Source: Agromyces laixinhei (GTDB lineage: Bacteria > Actinomycetota > Actinomycetes > Actinomycetales > Microbacteriaceae). From it: DNA of 64,000 nt. The position numbers and the translations under genes were made by a program. The stretch lies in assembly GCF_006337065.1 (NCBI RefSeq), contig NZ_CP040872.1, positions 1,426,001 through 1,490,000 of the forward strand. Reading direction: 5' to 3'. Below are positions 1 to 8,678 of the stretch, one piece after another. Position 1 is the first letter of the stretch. Each line of letters starts with the position of its first letter. Below the pieces are notes generated by a model. That model made no database searches, was not told the DNA's origin, and saw nothing but the letters and a program-made list of their open reading frames with translations.

Positions 1-74
1 CGTGCCGCTGCACGCGCGCCGCGGCATCCGTCGACCGCCCGGGGGCTTTCGCACACAGGGCAAAGGCGTACCGC

Positions 75-1856
75 ATGACTGTATCCATCACCCATTCCCA
101 CCATCTCCGTGTCGACGGCCTCTCCGTCTCGTATCCCGATCGACGCGTCTTCACCGACCTCGGTTTCGCGGTCGCACCGGGCCAACGCCTCGGACTGATC
201 GGCGAGAACGGCGCCGGCAAGTCCACACTGCTCCGGCTCATCGCCGGCGAATTCGAGCGGGCGGATGCCGCGGCATCGCCCGGCTCGAACGCCGAGACCT
301 CGGGCCGCATCGTGCGGCCGCGGCGCACGTCGCTGCTCGCCCAGGAGCTGCCGTTCGCACCGCAGGAGCGCGTCGGCGAGGTGCTCGAGGCGGCCCTCGC
401 CGAGGTGCGGGCGATCGAACGCGAACTCGACGCCGCGGCGACCGCGCTCGCGAGTGACGCCGCCGAGCCGAGTGACGCGGGCGACCCGGCGGCCGCCCGA
501 TACTCCGCCGCGCTCGACGCCGCGGAAGGCGCCGAGGTCTGGAGCGCCGAGGCCCGCCGCGACGAGCTCCTCGAGGGGCTCGGCGTCGGCGATCTCGGCC
601 TCGACCGGCGCATCGTCGAACTCTCGGGGGGTCAGCGCTCGAGGTTCGCGCTCGCAGCCCTGCTGCTGAGCGCCCCCGACGCGCTGCTCCTCGACGAGCC
701 GTCGAACCATCTCGATGACGCCGCGGCGGCGTTTCTCGAGGATCGGCTCCGCGCGTGGCGCGGGCCGGTGGTGTTCGCGAGCCACGACCGCGCGTTTCTC
801 GACCGGGCGGCCACCGGCCTGCTCGACCTCGACCCGGGGCGGGCGGGCGCGCTCGCCCACTCTGCGTCGAGCCACGCCGCATCGACCGCGTCGCGTGATG
901 ACGCGCTCGCAGCTTCGGGCGGCACCGTCTTCGGCGGCGGGTTCAGCGAATTCCTCGATGTCAAGGCGAAGGAGCGAGTGCGCTGGCGGCGCCAGTACGA
1001 CGACGAGCAGTCGGAGTTGAAACAGCTTCGCAGCGATGTCGGCGGCGCCGCTCGTCGCGTCGCCCATGGCCGAGCGGCCACCGACAACGACAAGTTCATC
1101 CGCCACTTCAAGGGCGAGAACGTCGATCAGGCGGTCTCGCGCCGAGTGCGCAACGCCGAGCTGCGACTCGCGACGCTCGAGCGCGAGCAGGTGGCGAAGC
1201 CGCCGTCGCCCCTGGTGTTCGCCGGCATCCCGTCGGGCTCCCACGCGCTCGAGGAGTCATCCGGTCTGCTCCTGCAGCTGTCGGATGTCGCGGTCGACGG
1301 CCGCCTCGCGATCGAGTCGCTGCAGGTTGCTCCGCTCACGCGGCTGCTCGTGACGGGCGCCAACGGCGCGGGCAAGTCGACGCTCCTGAATGTGCTCGCG
1401 GGGGCGCAGCGCGTCGACGACGGTCTCGTGCACCGGCGCAAGGGGCTGCGCGTGCAGCTGCTCGAGCAGGACGTGCGCTTCGCCGACCTCGCCACCTCAC
1501 CTCGGCGTCTCTACGAGCGGGTGCTCGGCGAGCGGCGTGCCCAGCAGGTGCCGCTCGGCGGCCTCGGGCTCATCGCCCCGCGCGACGAGTCGCGCCCGAT
1601 CGGCGCGCTCTCGGTCGGGCAGCAGCGCCGGCTCGCGCTCGCGCTCGTGATCGCCCGGCCACCGCACGTGTTCCTGCTCGATGAGCCGACGAACCACCTC
1701 TCACTGGCCCTCGCGACCGACCTCGAGGAGGCGCTCGGAACCTACCCCGGTGCCGTCGTCATCGCGAGCCACGATCGCTGGCTCCGTCGCCGGTGGTCGG
1801 GCGACGAACTCGAGCTCGCCGCGGGCAGCAGGGCGCCGGTCGCGGCGCTCCGATGA
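75..1856 (+). CDS. ABC-F family ATPase (duplicated ATP-binding cassette)
   Basis: This 593-residue protein has two ABC ATPase domains and no membrane segments, the layout of ABC-F proteins, which act on ribosomes rather than as transporters. Domain 1 has Walker A GENGAGKST (residues 43-51), signature LSGGQ (about 183) and Walker B ALLLDEPSNHLD (about 205). Domain 2 has GANGAGKST (about 428), LSVGQ (about 512) and VFLLDEPTNHL (about 532). A charged helical linker lies between them (about 297-356). ABC-F proteins are translation factors or ribosome-protection resistance proteins; which of these applies cannot be told from the sequence. It converges on the MFS gene downstream across a hairpin. 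Confidence 0.93.
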   Translation: MTVSITHSHHLRVDGLSVSYPDRRVFTDLGFAVAPGQRLGLIGENGAGKSTLLRLIAGEFERADAAASPGSNAETSGRIVRPRRTSLLAQELPFAPQERVGEVLEAALAEVRAIERELDAAATALASDAAEPSDAGDPAAARYSAALDAAEGAEVWSAEARRDELLEGLGVGDLGLDRRIVELSGGQRSRFALAALLLSAPDALLLDEPSNHLDDAAAAFLEDRLRAWRGPVVFASHDRAFLDRAATGLLDLDPGRAGALAHSASSHAASTASRDDALAASGGTVFGGGFSEFLDVKAKERVRWRRQYDDEQSELKQLRSDVGGAARRVAHGRAATDNDKFIRHFKGENVDQAVSRRVRNAELRLATLEREQVAKPPSPLVFAGIPSGSHALEESSGLLLQLSDVAVDGRLAIESLQVAPLTRLLVTGANGAGKSTLLNVLAGAQRVDDGLVHRRKGLRVQLLEQDVRFADLATSPRRLYERVLGERRAQQVPLGGLGLIAPRDESRPIGALSVGQQRRLALALVIARPPHVFLLDEPTNHLSLALATDLEEALGTYPGAVVIASHDRWLRRRWSGDELELAAGSRAPVAALR

Positions 1857-1859
1857 AGC

Positions 1860-1900
1860 GAGCGGATGCCGCGGGGCGCGTGTCGCCGCGGCATCCGCTC
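1860..1900. terminator. Hairpin between convergent genes
   Basis: Two 15-bp perfect inverted arms (1860-1874 and 1886-1900, GAGCGGATGCCGCGG and its complement) surround an 11-base loop between the convergent ABC-F and MFS genes. It lacks a T-tract, so it is a probable bidirectional transcription stop, inferred from position. The arms are also the hexamer-rich GCGGATGC sequence common throughout this window. Confidence 0.6.
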
Positions 1901-1905
1901 ACTGC

Positions 1906-3309
1906 TCATTCGGGCCCGGCCGGCGCCGCCCGCTTGTCGCGCCAGAGCACGACGGCGGCCAGGAACAGGCCGGCAAGCACGGCGATCACCGTCGCGAGCA
2001 GGGTCCAGTCGGTCGGATCGGTGCCGCCAGCGAAACTGAGCCCGACCACCACCGTCGAGCCGATCGAGCCCAGCGAGCGCGCCGTCTGGAACAGGCCCGC
2101 GGCCTGACCCACGCGATCGGGCGGCGCGGCGACGTAGAGCGACTGGGTGATCGAGATGAGCACGATCCCGTACGGCACGCCGACCGCGGCCATCAGCAGC
2201 AGTACGATCCAGGGGCTCGTCGATCCGGCGAGCAGTTGCAGTGCGAGAGCGGATGCCGCGAGCCCGATGCTGCCGGCGACGAGCGCGGTGCGAATACCGC
2301 GTCGGTCGATCATGCGCTCGACGACGGGCGCGAGGATGACGGTGAAGGCGGCCAGCGGAAGCATCAGCGCGCCGACCGCGTCGGTGCGGTAGCCCCCGTG
2401 GTTCTCGAGGTACTGCGGCACGCCGAACAGTGCGCTGTAGAGCACGAGGTTCGCCAGGATGAACGTCACGTACACGCGGATGAGCGGAAGGTTGTCGCCG
2501 AGCAGGCGCAGATCCATGAACGGCGTGGTGCACGTCAGCTCACGCCACGCGAAGAGCGAGCCCGCGATGATCGCGGCCACGAGGAACCACCAGTTCGGGT
2601 CGGTCGCGATGTCGAGCAGGAACAGCAGGAGCGTCACGACCGTTGCGGCGAACAGGATGATGCCCGGCAGGTCGGACTCGGCAACCGTTCGTCGCAGGGG
2701 AACATGCTCGCGCGCTGCGTCGCGCGGAGCAAGCACACGAGTCGCGAGGATCGCGAGGGCCGCGAGCGGCACGTTGACCCAGAAGATCGCCTCCCAGCCG
2801 AACGCCGTGATCAGCAGTCCGCCGAGCACCGGGCCGACGGCCGCCGAGCTCGTGTCGACGAGCTGAATGCGCGCGATCATCTTCGGCGCGCTCAGCGTGC
2901 TGGTCGCGGCGATCGAACGCAGCATCGCCGCGGCGCTCGGGAAGGTGGTCGAGGTGCCGACCGCGAGCAGCACCCGCACGGCGACCACCCAGCCGAACGC
3001 CGGTGCGAACGGGCCGAGTGCCCCGGCGACGGCGACGATCGCAAGACCGATGGTGAAGACGCGTCTCGGGCCGTAGCGGTCGGCAATGCGACCCATCACC
3101 GGTTGGAGCACCGCGGACGTGAGATAGAAGGCCGTGATCACCCACGTGACCGTGGCGACATCCACCGAGAACTCGCGTTGGAGGGTCACGAGCGCGACCG
3201 CGACCATGCCCGAGTTCACGGCGCTCAGGGTCGTGCCGGTGCAGAGGGCGGCGATCGTCCAGTCGGCGCGGGCAGCGGGGGCGGCCGGGTCACTGCGTCG
3301 CTGCGACAT
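1906..3309 (-). CDS. MFS drug-efflux transporter (DHA2/EmrB-QacA type)
   Basis: A 467-residue polytopic membrane protein with the MFS motif GRIADRYGPRR after transmembrane segment 2 and many hydrophobic helices spread over the whole length, as in the multidrug exporter branch of the major facilitator superfamily. The start at 3309 is chosen because AGGAGG stands 7 bases upstream; the open frame extends to 3534 but that part has no protein-like character. A LexA-box-like sequence lies about 90 bases upstream of the start, raising the possibility of damage-inducible expression. The substrate is unknown. Confidence 0.88.
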   Translation of the reverse strand: MSQRRSDPAAPAARADWTIAALCTGTTLSAVNSGMVAVALVTLQREFSVDVATVTWVITAFYLTSAVLQPVMGRIADRYGPRRVFTIGLAIVAVAGALGPFAPAFGWVVAVRVLLAVGTSTTFPSAAAMLRSIAATSTLSAPKMIARIQLVDTSSAAVGPVLGGLLITAFGWEAIFWVNVPLAALAILATRVLAPRDAAREHVPLRRTVAESDLPGIILFAATVVTLLLFLLDIATDPNWWFLVAAIIAGSLFAWRELTCTTPFMDLRLLGDNLPLIRVYVTFILANLVLYSALFGVPQYLENHGGYRTDAVGALMLPLAAFTVILAPVVERMIDRRGIRTALVAGSIGLAASALALQLLAGSTSPWIVLLLMAAVGVPYGIVLISITQSLYVAAPPDRVGQAAGLFQTARSLGSIGSTVVVGLSFAGGTDPTDWTLLATVIAVLAGLFLAAVVLWRDKRAAPAGPE

Positions 3310-3399
3310 CCGCTGCCTCCTGTCCGGTGTCGACGGATGACTCGCTGCGAGCCTTGCCACCTCGATGCCCGGTGTCAAGCACGGCACTGGACAGATCGC

Positions 3400-3415
3400 T
3401 CGAATATGTGTTCTG
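3400..3415 (-). promoter_or_regulatory. LexA-box-like palindrome upstream of MFS gene
   Basis: The sequence TCGAATATGTGTTCTG matches 9 of the 12 fixed positions of the actinobacterial SOS box TCGAAC-N4-GTTCGA. It lies in the divergent region between the MFS gene (minus strand) and the lipoprotein gene (plus strand). It shares the 12-mer GAATATGTGTTC with a second box at 5553-5568. One such match is expected by chance at roughly this frequency in a window this size; sharing the 12-mer makes chance less likely. Confidence 0.4.
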
Positions 3416-3558
3416 GGTATCTGCTCGAATGAAGCAGCGCCGGCGGAGGGCGCTCGCTTCAACACGCGGCCATCGCCGACGTGGTGGCGCGTCGTGACGA
3501 CCGAGTCAGGATATGCGTTGGGTCGTATCGCCAACGCGCCCCTTGTACCCTGAGCTGC

Positions 3559-4334
3559 ATGAGGAAAAGGTCGATGGCCGCGGCGCGACTCTCAGTGGTG
3601 ATCGCGTGTATGGCGTTCGTGGGGACGGCGTGCGCGGCGCCCGATCGCTCGGCCGGTGACCTGGTCTCGGACGATCAGCCCATCGTGGTGCTGTGCCAGG
3701 GAAATGAGGTGCCCGTGCAGGCACTGGAGGACCCGAGGCCGGCGAGCGAGCTCGCACCCGCTGCCGCGCCGGCCCTCGACGGACGCGGTGTCTCCGGTTT
3801 CGATGCGCTCGATTGGCTGATTGCGCAGGAGAGCAACGATCGTGTGATGTTGATGGACAAAGCTCGCCGTTCCGCAAGATGACGGCCGCGGCGACATCCG
3901 CGAATACATGTACATCGTCATCTCCACCGATTCCATGCCAGCTAATCCCGGCGAGTCGGAATGGGCAGTTGTTGAGTCGTCGACCTGCTCGCCGATGCTT
4001 GACCTCGGCGAGCTGAATGCAGCGAGAGTTTCCCTCGATCCCTCGTCGCCGCCCGCCCCCCGAGTCTGACCATCTCGCACTACTCGTCACGGAGTTCGCG
4101 TGCAACTCGGGTCAGGACGCCACCGGTCGGGTCGAACTCGTCGAGATCGCCGAGACTGAGTCCACGGTTGAGTTGGTCATCGGGGTGCGGCCGTCGGGCG
4201 CCCGTGAGGCATCGTGTCAGGGGAACCCGGCGACACCGTTCACTATAGATCTCGAGCGGCCACTCGGGGGCCGCGTCATCTTGAACGCCGCAGTGGTGCC
4301 CTCGCGGGAGATCACGCCATCATCGGTGCCCTGA
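3559..4334 (+). pseudogene. Secreted lipoprotein, interrupted by two +1 frameshifts
   Basis: The start at 3559 opens a lipoprotein signal ending in a lipobox-like VGTAC. The frame runs to a stop at 3882, but good coding sequence continues in frame 2 (VPQDDGRGDIREYMYIVIST, then ESEWAVVESSTCSPMLDLGEL) and then in frame 3 (ESDHLALLVTEFACNSGQDA...) to the stop at 4334. Removing one A from the run at about 3859-3861 and one C from the run of six at about 4057 restores a single protein of about 257 residues. The family was not recognised. The gene is either a recent pseudogene or intact with two homopolymer sequencing errors. Confidence 0.7.
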
Positions 4335-4573
4335 ATCGACGGGGCGTCGGTTGGGACGAGAACGCGCATTGCGGCTGCCAGATGCAGCGGCGCGCCCGCG
4401 CAGACGAGATGGCCGAGAGACTGAGAGGCGTCCGCTGGTCCATCCATGATGCGCCCATTTGAGCTGGGACGCCGCGGCTACGGCCAGACATAGTCGCATG
4501 AGGGAAGCGCAACGCTGGTGTCGGCATGCCGGCACGCAACACTCACACCCGGTGAGCGGTCACTACATACCGT

Positions 4574-5371
4574 CTAGTCGTTGCTCCAGACCGCACCATC
4601 GGCGTCTGTGACGATCGGCGGAAAGTCGGTGCTTTCGCTTGGAGGCATCAGGTCGCCCGATGGAGCCTGCATGCGGGCGCTCGGGAAGAAGTTCATGCTC
4701 GCACCCCACTGACTCAGAAGCGTGTCAATGGGGTAGTAGCACCCGAGGGTGGCACCGTTGTAAACGATCGACCCGACATGCATGCCAACAGCGCGCAAGC
4801 CTTGGCTATCATTCCGCCAAACGGGCCCGCCGGAGTCTCCTCCCGCTCGAGCGTACGTTGCGCAGTAGACATAGACTCCGTTCCGTGGATACCGGTATTG
4901 GATCGTCCCTTCAGTCCTACCGGTCGTGATGCCCATCTTGCCGACCAGTGTGCCGTTCGTCTGCTCATAGTTGGGCATCTTCCCGGTCACGCGTCCATTG
5001 GTCCCAGGAGGAGTTTGTCCCGTCCGCGGGTCAACCACTATCTGGTACATCGTGACACCGGCGTCAGGTCGGATGAGCCCGGAGTCGCCCTCGGTGCCGT
5101 TGAACTTTCGGTACGCCATCGTGCCGAAAGGGACGGCGGTCCCGGACACCCGTTCTCCTACCCCGAAGCAATGGCCGGCAGTCAGGATGAACGTGCCGCT
5201 TGTGCCCTGAATGGTCCAACCGCCAGTGCACCACGGCTCGGAACCCCGGTAAAGCGGGTGGCCGGCAAAGTAGCCATAAGACAGTGCTTGAGCAGGCTGT
5301 GAAGCTCCGAATAGGACGACCAGAAGCGCTGCAATCAGGGCAGTGATGCCTCCCCTGGCTATCCTCCGCAA
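4574..5371 (-). CDS. Secreted trypsin-like serine protease (S1 family)
   Basis: A 265-residue exported protease. A Sec signal (basic RRIARGG, hydrophobic stretch, cleavage after AQA at about residue 29) precedes a chymotrypsin-fold domain with the catalytic triad visible: His67 in LTAGHC, Asp96 in EGDSGLI and Ser180 in GGDSGGPV. Paired cysteines suggest disulfides. I chose the TTG at 5371 because AGAGGAG stands a few bases upstream and the signal peptide follows at once; the frame extends to a TTG at 5464 with no signal-like start. GC is lower than in neighbouring genes. The physiological target is unknown. Confidence 0.85.
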   Translation of the reverse strand: MRRIARGGITALIAALLVVLFGASQPAQALSYGYFAGHPLYRGSEPWCTGGWTIQGTSGTFILTAGHCFGVGERVSGTAVPFGTMAYRKFNGTEGDSGLIRPDAGVTMYQIVVDPRTGQTPPGTNGRVTGKMPNYEQTNGTLVGKMGITTGRTEGTIQYRYPRNGVYVYCATYARAGGDSGGPVWRNDSQGLRAVGMHVGSIVYNGATLGCYYPIDTLLSQWGASMNFFPSARMQAPSGDLMPPSESTDFPPIVTDADGAVWSND

Positions 5372-5552
5372 GTGGGACTCCTCTTGTTCAAGATTTCGAT
5401 GGTTCTGCTCCGCCGCTACGGCAGGCTCGACATTGAGCCCGCCCTCCCAAAACTTACGTGTCAACAGGCGGGCTCAACGTCCCGGCTCGCCGTGAGGTAC
5501 CTGCCACACGTCGCCGCTGAGTGGCGAAACGAACTTCATCCATACAGATATC

Positions 5553-5568
5553 CAGAATATGTGTTCGA
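5553..5568 (+). promoter_or_regulatory. LexA-box-like palindrome upstream of radical SAM gene
   Basis: CAGAATATGTGTTCGA has a perfect GTTCGA right half and matches 9 of 12 fixed positions of the actinobacterial SOS box. It ends 8 bases before the ATG at 5577. As I recall, the Mycobacterium tuberculosis homologue region (Rv2578c/linB) was reported as LexA-regulated, which supports a functional site. Confidence 0.5.
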
Positions 5569-5576
5569 ATGTCGGT

Positions 5577-7286
5577 ATGCGGTGGAGCGGGCAGGAACTG
5601 GGCGTCGAGCAGTCGGGCGTGCTGCCCGGGCTCGCGAAACTCAACAATCTCGTGCGTTCGGTACAGACGCCGGAGTTCGCCGGCGTCACCTTCCACGAGG
5701 TGCTCGCGAAGTCCGCGCTCAATCGCGTTCCCGGCCAATCAGCGATGCCGTTCGGTTGGACCATCAATCCCTATCGGGGTTGCACGCACGCCTGCACCTA
5801 CTGCCTGCACCCTGACACGCTCATCACGATGGCCGACGGACGAGAGCGGCCGCTGAGGTCGGTGGAGGTTGGCGACGAAGTGCTCGGCACGCGCGTCCAC
5901 GGTCGGTATCGGCGATATACGACATCGAGGATCGTCGCGAAGTGGGCGACACGAAAGCCGGCGTTCAGAGTCACGCTGGCCGACGGTACGCGGCTCGTTG
6001 CGAGCGGCGACCATCGCTTCCTCACGGTGCGAGGGTGGAAGCACGTGACGGGCCGGATGTCGGGAAGCTCCCGACGCCCCTATCTGACGACCTCGAACTC
6101 GCTGATGGGATTCGGAAACCGCGGCAGAGAGGTGTCGCCGGACGCGTTCTCCGAGGAGTACAAGCGTGGCTACCTCGCCGGGATGATCCGCGGCGACGGC
6201 ATGATGCTGCGACGAACCTACACGCGCTCCGGAGGCGGCGAGTACGTGGCCAGCCAAGTGGGTTCTGCTGTGAAGACCGCGAGCGACCTGCAGGTCATCG
6301 CGATCGATCCGCTCGACGAGGTCGTCGACATGCTCGACCTCACCACCACCACTGGGGACTTCATCGCGAACGGAGTCGTCAGTCACAACTGCTTCGCCCG
6401 ACCGACGCACACCTATCTCGACCTCGACGCCGGCGCTGACTTCGACCGGCAGATCATCGTGAAGGTCAATGTCGCCGAGGTCGTGCGTCGCGAGCTCGCG
6501 AAATCGGCCTGGCGACATGAGCCGGTCGCGCTCGGCACGAACACCGACCCCTACCAGCGCGCCGAGGGGCGCTATGCGCTCATGCCGGGCATCATCGAGG
6601 CGCTCGCCTCGAGCGGCACGCCGTTCAGCATTCTCACGAAGGGCACGCTGCTGCGGCGCGATCTGCCGCTGCTCGTCGACGCCGCGTCGCACGTTCCCGT
6701 CGACATCGCGATGTCGATCGCGATCTACGACGACGAACTGCAGCAGTCGATCGAACCGGGCACCCCCAGCACGAGGGCGCGGCTGGCGACGGTCTCGGCC
6801 GTGCGCGATGCCGGCTTCGACTGCTCCGTGTTCCTGATGCCGATCCTGCCCCACCTCACCGACACGAAGGCCCATCTCGACGAGGCGTTGCGTTCGGCGA
6901 AGTCGGCAGGAGCCACGAGCGTGCTCTACTCGGCGCTCCATCTTCGCGGCGCGGTGAAACCGTGGTTCATGCAGTGGCTGGGGCGCGAGCACCCCGAGCT
7001 CGTTCCGCAGTACCGATCCATGTACTACGGCTCGAACGCGTACGCACCGAAGGCCTATCGGCAGTGGCTGGGCGAACGCATTCGCCCGCTGATCAGTGCG
7101 CACGGTCTCGAGCGCGGTCGCGAAGATCCGGTCACCGGGGGAGTACGGTCGTCGGCGCTCGCGCGCGGTCCGGCGACGTGGCGCGGCGCCCGAGCCTCTC
7201 GGCGACCTGGCTCCGACGGGGTCGCCGTCCGGACCGAACTCCCCGACGCCCTGAACCTTCCGCACGATCCGTCGGCACTGTTCTGA
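5577..7286 (+). CDS. Rv2578c-family radical SAM protein, intein-containing
   Basis: A radical SAM enzyme of the Rv2578c type (569 residues as precursor, about 373 after splicing). The cluster-binding motif CTHACTYC is split: Cys69 and Cys73 precede the intein, and the third cysteine is Cys272 just after it (CFARPTHTY). Downstream are typical family stretches (ALGTNTDPYQRAEGRY, SILTKGTLLRRDL). The ATG at 5577 (MRWSGQ) is preferred over 5559 because the LexA-like box covers 5559 and family members start with MRW. The enzyme's substrate is not known; a role in a DNA-damage response is inferred only from the box. The C-terminal 60 residues are low-complexity and basic. Confidence 0.9.
   Translation: MRWSGQELGVEQSGVLPGLAKLNNLVRSVQTPEFAGVTFHEVLAKSALNRVPGQSAMPFGWTINPYRGCTHACTYCLHPDTLITMADGRERPLRSVEVGDEVLGTRVHGRYRRYTTSRIVAKWATRKPAFRVTLADGTRLVASGDHRFLTVRGWKHVTGRMSGSSRRPYLTTSNSLMGFGNRGREVSPDAFSEEYKRGYLAGMIRGDGMMLRRTYTRSGGGEYVASQVGSAVKTASDLQVIAIDPLDEVVDMLDLTTTTGDFIANGVVSHNCFARPTHTYLDLDAGADFDRQIIVKVNVAEVVRRELAKSAWRHEPVALGTNTDPYQRAEGRYALMPGIIEALASSGTPFSILTKGTLLRRDLPLLVDAASHVPVDIAMSIAIYDDELQQSIEPGTPSTRARLATVSAVRDAGFDCSVFLMPILPHLTDTKAHLDEALRSAKSAGATSVLYSALHLRGAVKPWFMQWLGREHPELVPQYRSMYYGSNAYAPKAYRQWLGERIRPLISAHGLERGREDPVTGGVRSSALARGPATWRGARASRRPGSDGVAVRTELPDALNLPHDPSALF
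5802..6389 (+). other. Mini-intein with degenerate LAGLIDADG endonuclease remnant
   Basis: A 196-residue in-frame insertion in the radical SAM gene. It starts with Cys1 in CLHPDTLITMADG (block A), has SGDHRFLT (block B) and ends TTTTGDFIANGVVSHN (blocks F/G) before the host Cys. All splicing residues are visible: Cys1, block B His, penultimate His, terminal Asn and Cys+1. One homing-endonuclease motif, YLAGMIRGDG, remains at precursor residues about 198-207, but the second motif and the core between are missing; the segment after RRTYTRSGGG jumps to block F within about 30 residues. So it should splice but not home. Confidence 0.92.
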
Positions 7287-7424
7287 CCGAGTTCGCCGTC
7301 GGTTCGGCCGAGTCGCCCGCGTGGCGCGCACGAAACTGGGATAATCCGCAGAAGCACGAACGGCGAAGTTCGCGCGGGGGCGAACGTCGACGTTCGCGTG
7401 TGCGGCACCGAGCGGAGGATCACG

Positions 7425-8678
7425 ATGACCCTGGGGTTGCCGGGACACCTTGCGAGGGAATCGCTCAGCAGGGCGCTCCGCAACGCAGGGCACTGCGCGG
7501 CATTCGCCTGCCTCGGTATGGCCGCAGCACTCGTTGCCGTCGTCTCGCTGCTGCAGGATCGTTCCGACCGCTGGATCGGGTTCGCGCTCGCCGTCGGCAT
7601 GATGGTGCTGCTCGCACTCGTCGCCCGGTACGCCACGGTCACGCTGACCGTCGTCTATCTCGTCGCCGGCGCCGGTGCTCTGCTCGCCCTCACCGTGCTC
7701 GTGCTGCGCAGTGGCGAGTTCCCGTCGACGAACAACGCGGTGCTCGCTCTCGTGGGAGTCGCGCTGCTGCTCGTCGGCGGAGCCGGAAACGGTTCGACGA
7801 TCGCGATCATCTGGGCGACGCTCGGCTTCGCCCTCGGCCAGGTCGCGATGCTCGTCGGAGCCGTCGTGACGGGCGGAGTGTTCATGTCGAACGCCGCCAC
7901 GTGCTTCGCCTTCGTGGTGGTGGTCATCGTGCGTGTCTTCGACGGTCTCACTCGCCGCGCCGGCATGCGTCGCGAAACCGGGTTGCACCGTGCCAGCCAG
8001 CAGACACGAGAACTCGCGATCCGGCACGACTACGAGCTCCGCGCCACGGCGCGGCTGCACGACACCGCGCTCAGTCATCTCGTGGCGATCGCGGCCGCGG
8101 GCTCCGGCCCGGTCGATGAGCGGTTGCGAGCGGGCATCCGTCAGGATCTCGGTCTCGTCGTCGGTCGCGACTGGGCGATCGACCATGCGTCGAGCGGCGA
8201 GGCCGGCGACCGCGAGGGGGTGGGGGGCGCGAAGGCGCTCGGCGAGCGGCAACTCGATGACGATGACGGACATCCGCCCGCAGAATCCGACGTGCCCCCG
8301 CTCGACCATTCGTTCACCGCGGCGGAGAACGCGGGCCTCAGGGTGCGGGTCACCGGCGATGTCGCGGTGCTCGGCACACTGGGGCCGCGCCGTGCCGCCG
8401 CACTCGACGCCGCGGTGGCGCAATGCCTGATCAACGTCGCGAGGCATTCCGGCGTCGACGAGGCGGAGCTCGCCCTCGGCCTCGGCGGTGGAGAGGTGAC
8501 CATTGCCGTCATGGACAGCGGTATCGGATTCGATGAGGCTCAGGTCGCCCCCGATCGCATCGGGCTGCGCACGTCGATACGTGCCCGCATCGAACAGGAG
8601 CACGGGACGGTTCGGCTCTGGTCGTCGAGGGGCATCGGCACGACCGTCGTGCTGACGGTTCCCGAGGGCGGCGCATGA
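7425..8678 (+). CDS. Membrane sensor histidine kinase (HisKA_3-like)
   Basis: A 417-residue membrane protein. The first 180 residues form about six hydrophobic helices. A dimerisation/phosphoacceptor segment follows (RATARLHDTALSHL, His at about 212), then a HATPase domain with N box INVARHSG (about 336), G1 box DSGIGFD (about 363) and a final GTTVVLTVP. The ATG at 7425 is preceded by GGAGGATCACG. It overlaps the next gene by ATGA, so the two are co-translated. No response regulator gene lies next to the pair; the cognate regulator is unknown. Confidence 0.8.
   Translation: MTLGLPGHLARESLSRALRNAGHCAAFACLGMAAALVAVVSLLQDRSDRWIGFALAVGMMVLLALVARYATVTLTVVYLVAGAGALLALTVLVLRSGEFPSTNNAVLALVGVALLLVGGAGNGSTIAIIWATLGFALGQVAMLVGAVVTGGVFMSNAATCFAFVVVVIVRVFDGLTRRAGMRRETGLHRASQQTRELAIRHDYELRATARLHDTALSHLVAIAAAGSGPVDERLRAGIRQDLGLVVGRDWAIDHASSGEAGDREGVGGAKALGERQLDDDDGHPPAESDVPPLDHSFTAAENAGLRVRVTGDVAVLGTLGPRRAAALDAAVAQCLINVARHSGVDEAELALGLGGGEVTIAVMDSGIGFDEAQVAPDRIGLRTSIRARIEQEHGTVRLWSSRGIGTTVVLTVPEGGA

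Noticed and set aside
5559..5576. ATG at 5559 as the start of the radical SAM gene
   Set aside because: It falls inside the LexA-like palindrome and adds MCSNVG, which does not resemble family N-termini; 5577 (MRWSGQ) is better.
5739..8603. A 954-codon open frame on the minus strand opposite the radical SAM and kinase genes
   Set aside because: The opposite strand carries clear domain motifs; the minus-strand translation is Arg/Asp/His-rich low-complexity, typical of a high-GC shadow frame.
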